From Azospirillum sp. TSH64 (GTDB lineage: Bacteria > Pseudomonadota > Alphaproteobacteria > Azospirillales > Azospirillaceae): a stretch of DNA of 64,000 bases. The notes under the pieces are model-generated. The model did not search any database and was not told the DNA's origin. It was given only the letters and a program-made list of their open reading frames with translations. Position 1 is the first letter of the stretch. Every line of letters starts with the position of its first letter. Both the position numbers and the translations under genes were made by a program. The stretch is taken from the NCBI RefSeq assembly GCF_003116035.1, contig NZ_LGQW01000015.1, positions 4,785,279 to 4,849,278 of the forward strand, read 5' to 3'. This document shows, piece by piece, positions 59,593-64,000 of the stretch.

Positions 59593-60699
59593 TCAGCCGG
59601 CCGGGGCCGGTTCCTCTTCCCGCACCGTGCCGAACTGCGCCAGCGCCTTGCGGTAGCCGATGTTGGGCGGTGCGTAGCCCGCATCGCTGGCGGCACGGTG
59701 CGGCACCGACTCGTGCAGGTTCTCCTGGCTGAAGGGCAGGACGCAGACCGGGCGGTAATGGCGCGGCTGCACCAGTTCGCCGACCCCGTCCAGGAAACGG
59801 GCATAGGAATCGACGATGACGCCCAAGGCGTTGTCGGGCGACACCTCCGGCACCCAGATGGGGTCGATGGCGAGGCCGCAGACCTCGGCGTGCTCCATCA
59901 TCCATTTCAGCGTGATGTCCGACAGCCTGTCGTCGTCATAGCCGCCGCCGACGTTGGAATGGCAGCCGGCGAACCAGCGCTGCTCCATCCGCTGCGCCGG
60001 CTTCGCCTTCGGATCCCAGAGGTTGGCGGCGAAGGTCTTGCGATGCTCGTCGATCGCCAGCGCCTGGAAGGCATTGCGGACAAGGCTGCTGAGTTCTGTG
60101 TCGTGGAAGCCGTACAGGTCCTGATCCAACTGCTTGCAGATGCCGAGCGGCACGCCGAGCGCGCCCACCGTGTCCCAGACGCCGAGGAAATGGATCGGGA
60201 TCAGCGTCGAACCGTTGGTGTCGCGGAACCGCTTTGCCTCCCCCACGTCCGGACCATCGTCCCGCTTGCGGTAGAGCGCGTAGGCGTCGTCCGTCTCGCC
60301 CAGCCTGTCGGCCGGCAGCAGCCCGGCATTGCGGATCAGCCCGACGAGGCTGCGGGCGGTGTAGGCGCCGCGCGAGAAGCCCAGGATGAAGACATGGTCG
60401 CCATCCCTGTAGTTCGAGGCGAGGAAGCGGTAGCCGTCCTTGATCTTCTTGTCGATCCCAAGGCCGAAGGCGCCGCCGAAGATTTTGTCGAACCAGTCGT
60501 GGAGAAAGCCTCCCTTTTCATCGGTGCCGACGCCGGAATCGTAATAGGAAACCTGTGCGGTGCCGTCCGGGGCGGTGCCGAGGACCGACTTGGAGAATTT
60601 CCAGACGTTGGTCGATGCCTCGTTGTCCTTGTCGGGCTGGCTGCCGCTGCCCGGCTTGTTCCAGGTGCCGTCGAAACACAGGACGATCCGCTTGCCCAT
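59593..60699 (-). CDS. DUF2235 alpha/beta-hydrolase (Tle1-like phospholipase)
   Basis: 368 residues. LCFDGTWNKPGSGS at the start, nucleophile motif GFSRGAYTARSLVGLIRNAG (Ser near residue 118), GVWDTVGALGVPL and WFAGCHSNVGGGYDDDRLSD (aspartate and histidine region) define DUF2235, the family that includes T6SS Tle1 phospholipase effectors. No membrane segment or signal. No vgrG, immunity or other T6SS gene is adjacent on the visible DNA, so it may be a housekeeping lipase or an orphan effector. Its 5' flank is AT-rich. Confidence 0.9.
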   Translation of the reverse strand: MGKRIVLCFDGTWNKPGSGSQPDKDNEASTNVWKFSKSVLGTAPDGTAQVSYYDSGVGTDEKGGFLHDWFDKIFGGAFGLGIDKKIKDGYRFLASNYRDGDHVFILGFSRGAYTARSLVGLIRNAGLLPADRLGETDDAYALYRKRDDGPDVGEAKRFRDTNGSTLIPIHFLGVWDTVGALGVPLGICKQLDQDLYGFHDTELSSLVRNAFQALAIDEHRKTFAANLWDPKAKPAQRMEQRWFAGCHSNVGGGYDDDRLSDITLKWMMEHAEVCGLAIDPIWVPEVSPDNALGVIVDSYARFLDGVGELVQPRHYRPVCVLPFSQENLHESVPHRAASDAGYAPPNIGYRKALAQFGTVREEEPAPAG

Positions 60700-61182
60700 C
60701 TTCCTCTCCCCGTCAAACGAGTGCGCGCAGGAGATGATGGCAACGATATTTTTTCAACTTCAATAGATTTATAAAAATCGGCGGCAACCCTGCAACGGAC
60801 GATTCCGTCCGCTGCAACTTCGACCGGTCGCCGGAACAGGTCGTCGGAACAGGTCGATGGATCGGGGCAGATATGCGCACGTATTCCCGGACCCCCGCTA
60901 TGGTCATCCGGCACATTCGGCCCATATTGCCGCCGATAAAATCAAGTCATCGCCGTGCCGATGGCCTGTCCGCGGGACGCCGACATGCGGCATCCGCAGG
61001 ACAGGGGAGCCTGCCACTTGTGCGAAGGTCTCATGCGGCGGCGGCTTGATTTCGATCAATGCCGGGTGGCATGCCGGGAAGGATCATGCGATCCTCTTCG
61101 ACGCGCCGGACGAATGGCCTAGCCCCTAGGTCTGGAATCCGGTGCAGCCGACCGTGTGAATGAACGCGAACGGAAACGCGCG
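60700..61182. other. 483-bp divergent region between the DUF2235 gene and hemA
   Basis: Promoter region with the FNR/FixK-type box at 61046. The first ~120 bp is AT-rich and likely holds the DUF2235 promoter. A GTCGGAACAGGTCG-like repeat (CGGAACAGGTCG at 60832 and 60845) occurs near 60832-60856. No gene is seen. Confidence 0.5.
61046..61059 (+). promoter_or_regulatory. FNR/FixK-type box upstream of hemA
   Basis: TTGATTTCGATCAA is a perfect TTGAT-N4-ATCAA dyad, the consensus of FNR, FnrL and FixK. It is about 124 bp before the hemA start, so it can act from an activator position. Alphaproteobacterial hemA is a known target of FnrL-type control. Confidence 0.75.
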
Positions 61183-62397
61183 ATGGATTACGAAACTTTC
61201 TTCCGCAACCAGATTGCGACCCTGAAGCAGGACGGCCGCTACCGCGTGTTCGCCAATCTGGAGCGCCACGCGGGCAATTTCCCGACGGCGACCTTCCGCG
61301 ATTCCCACGGGCGCGAACGTCCGGTCACGGTCTGGTGCTCCAACGACTATCTCGGCATGGGCCAGCATCCGAACGTGCTGAAGGCGATGCACGACGCGCT
61401 GGACCAGGTCGGCGCCGGTGCCGGCGGCACGCGCAACATCTCCGGCAACAACGTCTACCATGTGCTGCTGGAACGCGAACTGGCCGACCTGCACCACAAG
61501 GAAGCGGCGCTGCTCTTCACCTCGGGCTATGTGTCGAACGACGCGACGCTGACCACGCTGGGCAAGATCCTGCCCAACTGCGTGATCCTGTCGGACGCGC
61601 TGAACCACAACTCGATGATCACCGGCATCCGCAACTCGGGCGCCGAAAAGCACATCTTCCGCCACAACGACCCCAAGCATCTGGACGAGCTGCTGTCGGG
61701 CATCGCCCCCGGCCGCCCCAAGGTGGTGGCGTTCGAAAGCGTCTATTCGATGGACGGCGATATCGCCCCCATCCATGACCTGTGCGACGTGGCCGACAAG
61801 CACGGTGCCATGACCTATCTGGACGAGGTGCACGCTGTCGGCATGTACGGCGCCCGCGGCGCCGGCGTGGCCGAGCGCGACGGAGCCATGGACCGGCTGA
61901 CCATCGTCGAAGGCACGCTGGGCAAGGCCTTCGGCGTCCAGGGCGGCTACATCACCGGCTCCACCGCGCTGATCGACTGCGTCCGCAGCTTCGCCGCCGG
62001 CTTCATCTTCTCCACCTCGCTGTCGCCGGTGATGGCGGCGGGGGCGCTGGCCTCCATCCGTCACCTGAAGCACAGCCAGACCGAACGGACGCAGCACCAG
62101 GAACGCGCCGCCACGCTGAAGCGGATGTTCGCCGACGCCGGCCTGCCGGTGATGCCGTCGATGAGCCACATCGTGCCGCTGATGGTCGGCGACGCCCACC
62201 GCTGCAAGCGCGCCTCGGACGAACTGCTCGACCGGCACAACATCTACGTCCAGCCGATCAACTACCCCACCGTTCCGCGCGGGACGGAGCGGCTGCGCTT
62301 CACCCCGACCCCCCTGCACACCGATGCGCAGATGGGCATGCTGGTCGACGCGCTGCTGGATGTGTGGAGCCGGCTCGACCTGCGCCTCGCCGCCTGA
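61183..62397 (+). CDS. hemA: 5-aminolevulinate synthase
   Basis: 404 residues from the ATG at 61183, because ALA synthases start MDYETFF; a GTG/ATG at 61156 adds nine residues. Condenses glycine and succinyl-CoA to 5-aminolevulinate (Shemin pathway), first step of heme synthesis. Seen: WCSNDYLGMGQHP, GAGGTRNISGNNVYH, DALNHNSMITGIR, FESVYSMDGDIAPI, YLDEVHAVGMYG, the PLP lysine in GTLGKAFGVQGGYITGS and IYVQPINYPTVPRGTERLR. PLP-dependent, class II aminotransferase fold. The box at 61046 suggests induction at low oxygen. Confidence 0.97.
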   Translation: MDYETFFRNQIATLKQDGRYRVFANLERHAGNFPTATFRDSHGRERPVTVWCSNDYLGMGQHPNVLKAMHDALDQVGAGAGGTRNISGNNVYHVLLERELADLHHKEAALLFTSGYVSNDATLTTLGKILPNCVILSDALNHNSMITGIRNSGAEKHIFRHNDPKHLDELLSGIAPGRPKVVAFESVYSMDGDIAPIHDLCDVADKHGAMTYLDEVHAVGMYGARGAGVAERDGAMDRLTIVEGTLGKAFGVQGGYITGSTALIDCVRSFAAGFIFSTSLSPVMAAGALASIRHLKHSQTERTQHQERAATLKRMFADAGLPVMPSMSHIVPLMVGDAHRCKRASDELLDRHNIYVQPINYPTVPRGTERLRFTPTPLHTDAQMGMLVDALLDVWSRLDLRLAA

Positions 62398-62601
62398 GCG
62401 GGGCTCCTGGAAACAGGTCCGGAAAGACCCTTTTGGCGATAAGGACGTTTTGCCCCCTGGACAGACGGCGTGCGCATCCCTACTTTGTGGGGTAGTGTTG
62501 CGACCGGTTCGCAGCTTCATTGCTGCAGACCGGCCGTCGCCGCGCCGTCCTTTCCGTTTTTCCGGGGCTTCGCATCCAGCGGCTCGCCTAGGGGGTTCGC
62601 C

Positions 62602-63147
62602 ATGTACCGTGACAACTCGCTGATGCCGAAGGAGGCCGTGCGCCTCGTCGTCCTGGGCACGCTGATCCAGGGTGGGCCGCTGCGCTACGCCGATCTGGCA
62701 GGCTCCGTCCGTCATTTCCTAGACCGCATGATGGGTCCGTCGCTGGACCTGATGGGCACCTCGCTGGAGATGCTGCGGTACGAAGGGCTGATCGAGGCGC
62801 TGGACGGCAGCGGCATGGAAGACAATGCCCTGCTGGGTCCGACCGAAGCCGGCCGGGCGGAGTTCGACACGCTGATGCGCGCCAATGTCCGCGCGCCGTC
62901 GGCCGACGGGCTGAACAAGCTGGTCATCGCGCTGAAGCTGCGCTTCCTGCATCTGCTGGACGTCGAGTCGCAGCGCGACCAGATCGACAATCTCGTGGTG
63001 CTTAGCGAGACCGAGCTGGCGCGGCTGGGCGACCTGAAACGGGCGGATGTCGGCAGCGACGGCCATTTCGCCTCGTGGCTGGATCGGGACATCGCCCAGA
63101 CGGAAGAGCGTCTGGCCTGGTTCCAGAAGCTGCTCGCCCGGCTCTGA
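62602..63147 (+). CDS. Winged-helix-like (PadR-like) predicted regulator
   Basis: 181 residues from the ATG at 62602, behind TAGGGGG. Residues ~1-75 (EAVRLVVLGTLIQGGPLRYA, DLAGSVRHFLDRMMGPSLDL, LEMLRYEGLIEALDGSG, LLGPTEAGRAEF) have the layout of a winged helix with the 'EALDG...TEAG' wing of PadR or MarR-like regulators. The C-terminal half (GLNKLVIALKLRFLHLLDVE, ERLAWFQKLLARL) is a long helical part resembling the PadR C-terminal dimerisation region. DNA-binding is inferred; no precise family call. Stands alone between hemA and the Hpt gene. Confidence 0.6.
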   Translation: MYRDNSLMPKEAVRLVVLGTLIQGGPLRYADLAGSVRHFLDRMMGPSLDLMGTSLEMLRYEGLIEALDGSGMEDNALLGPTEAGRAEFDTLMRANVRAPSADGLNKLVIALKLRFLHLLDVESQRDQIDNLVVLSETELARLGDLKRADVGSDGHFASWLDRDIAQTEERLAWFQKLLARL

Positions 63148-63156
63148 TCACCCTTT

Positions 63157-63211
63157 AAAACCAGTGGTTTTGTTGCGCGCGGCGCGCCCTTTCGAATAGG
63201 GGCGCGCCGCG
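63157..63211 (+). terminator. Hairpins after the winged-helix gene
   Basis: AAAACC-AGT-GGTTTT (63157-63171) and a long GC stem CGCGGCGCGCCC/GGGCGCGCCGCG (63178-63189 with 63200-63211). The second is followed by TCTGTTT, so a weak intrinsic terminator is plausible. Confidence 0.55.
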
Positions 63212-63280
63212 TCTGTTTCGGCGCAAGGATTTGGTGTACCTTCGGGTTACCCCTTTCCCTCCCCAGCCGGAATCCGCTCC

Positions 63281-64000
63281 ATGGCCTCGCACATGTCGAC
63301 CGACGACCTCGAAGACCGCTTGCGCATGGAGTTCGTGGACGACGCGCGCGATCGGCTGGAGCTGATGAACGCGACGCTGGCGGACCGCGTGAAGGGCCAG
63401 CGCAGCGATGTGGAAACCATCGGCGTCCTGCGGCTGGAGGCCCACAATTTCAAGGGCATGGGCACCAGCTTCGGCTATCCCACCGTCAGCCTCGTCGCCC
63501 ACCGGCTGGAGGATTACCTCAGCGGCCTGAAGCGGCTGGACGAGAAGCAGCTGGTCGACGCCCAGATCTTCATCGACCGCATTTCCGAACTGGTCGACCG
63601 CGCCGAACAGCCGCTGCTGGCCGAGACCAACCGGATCATCCGCGCCCTGCCGGTGCGCTATGAGTTCCAGGTCACCGACGTCGACGTGCGCAACGTCGAG
63701 ATCATGCTGGTCACCCCGTCCAAGGTCGTCGCGAAGAAGCTGGGGACGGAGCTGGCCGCCTGCGGCTTCCGCACCATGACGGTGACCGATCCCATCGAAT
63801 CGATCAGCCTTGCCGTGCGCGTGCCGCCGGACATGGTCATCGCCTCGATGGTGATGGACGGCCTGTCCGGCCTGGACCTGATCCGCGGCCTGCGGGCGAT
63901 GAGCGTGACCCAGCATGTGCCGATGGCGCTGCTGACCTCGCTGAACCTCGACCACCCGTCGCTGAAGGAAATCCCCTACGGCGTCTCCGTCATCCGGGTC
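63281..64000 (+). CDS. Hpt-domain protein with degenerate receiver domain (cut by window end)
   Basis: 240 codons are open to the window edge from the ATG at 63281. Residues ~1-105: a four-helix Hpt-like domain; the phospho-accepting histidine is in RLEAHNFKGMGTSFGYP. Residues ~125-240: a receiver-like alpha/beta domain beginning VEIMLVTPSKVVAKKLGTEL. It lacks the DD pair expected after the first strand and shows VIASMVMDG where the phospho-Asp should be, so it is a pseudo-receiver. Such proteins shuttle phosphate or act as scaffolds in hybrid relays. Downstream domains and partners are off the window. Confidence 0.75.
   Translation, partial: MASHMSTDDLEDRLRMEFVDDARDRLELMNATLADRVKGQRSDVETIGVLRLEAHNFKGMGTSFGYPTVSLVAHRLEDYLSGLKRLDEKQLVDAQIFIDRISELVDRAEQPLLAETNRIIRALPVRYEFQVTDVDVRNVEIMLVTPSKVVAKKLGTELAACGFRTMTVTDPIESISLAVRVPPDMVIASMVMDGLSGLDLIRGLRAMSVTQHVPMALLTSLNLDHPSLKEIPYGVSVIRV

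Overview
This is a high-GC chromosomal window from an alphaproteobacterium, most likely Rhodospirillales and probably Azospirillum or a close relative. The evidence is the gene set: a stand-alone ammonium transporter with sigma-54/NtrC promoter elements, a B12-dependent ribonucleotide reductase, 5-aminolevulinate synthase of the glycine (Shemin) type, the aroA-cmk-rpsA block, the (R)-3-hydroxybutyrate/PHB enzyme BdhA, several c-di-GMP and chemotaxis proteins, and alphaproteobacterial regulatory motifs (EcfG-type promoter, MmgR-type small RNAs). The genus assignment is an inference. No rRNA, CRISPR array, phage or insertion sequence was seen.

Layout. 1-9.5 kb: mostly minus-strand genes (5' end of an FtsK-type translocase coupled to a PAS protein, MsrA, a SpoU/TrmH methyltransferase, two small membrane proteins, a low-GC acyltransferase, a ModE-like regulator, and otsA-glk). 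The only plus-strand gene here is a sigma-region-1.1-like membrane protein. 9.5-13.4 kb: an MmgR-type sRNA, N-formylglutamate amidohydrolase, tRNA-Val(GAC), a periplasmic cyclohexadienyl dehydratase, tRNA-Ala(GGC), a TIGR02300 protein and a second MmgR-like sRNA candidate. 13.4-17.5 kb: aroA-cmk-rpsA. 17.5-28.1 kb: PRC-barrel protein, nrdJ, a PAS-GAF-GGDEF-EAL protein and ppdK.

28.1-32.6 kb is the most unusual stretch: a cluster of TGGAAC repeats followed by one 1318-codon gene for a CHAT-protease/STAND-ATPase/TPR protein. Its last ~560 codons are much poorer in GC (about 48% in one 120-bp repeat counted by hand) than its first ~750 (about 70% in a sample), and hold eight in-register 40-residue repeats. 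It sits between ppdK and glgA as a single-gene island.

32.6-64 kb: glgC-glgA; amtB with NtrC and sigma-54 elements; pirin; an IalB-like protein; a catalase-family protein; a second GGDEF-EAL protein whose stop codon lies in a 15-bp tandem repeat; psuG; a ligase-associated exonuclease/ATP-dependent ligase pair; patatin-bdhA; a chemotaxis receptor; an Atm1 exporter with heme oxygenase; pyrF-trpF; a zinc-sensing-type diguanylate cyclase; upp; a DUF2235 hydrolase; hemA behind a perfect FNR/FixK box; a winged-helix-like regulator; and the 5' part of an Hpt/pseudo-receiver protein.

Functional themes: carbon storage (glycogen, PHB, trehalose, PPDK), nitrogen control (amtB, MmgR-type RNA), low-oxygen heme synthesis (hemA), aromatic amino acids and pyrimidines (aroA, pheC, trpF, pyrF, upp), and c-di-GMP signalling (three cyclase or phosphodiesterase proteins). 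Many calls rest on motifs recognised by eye; no database search was run.
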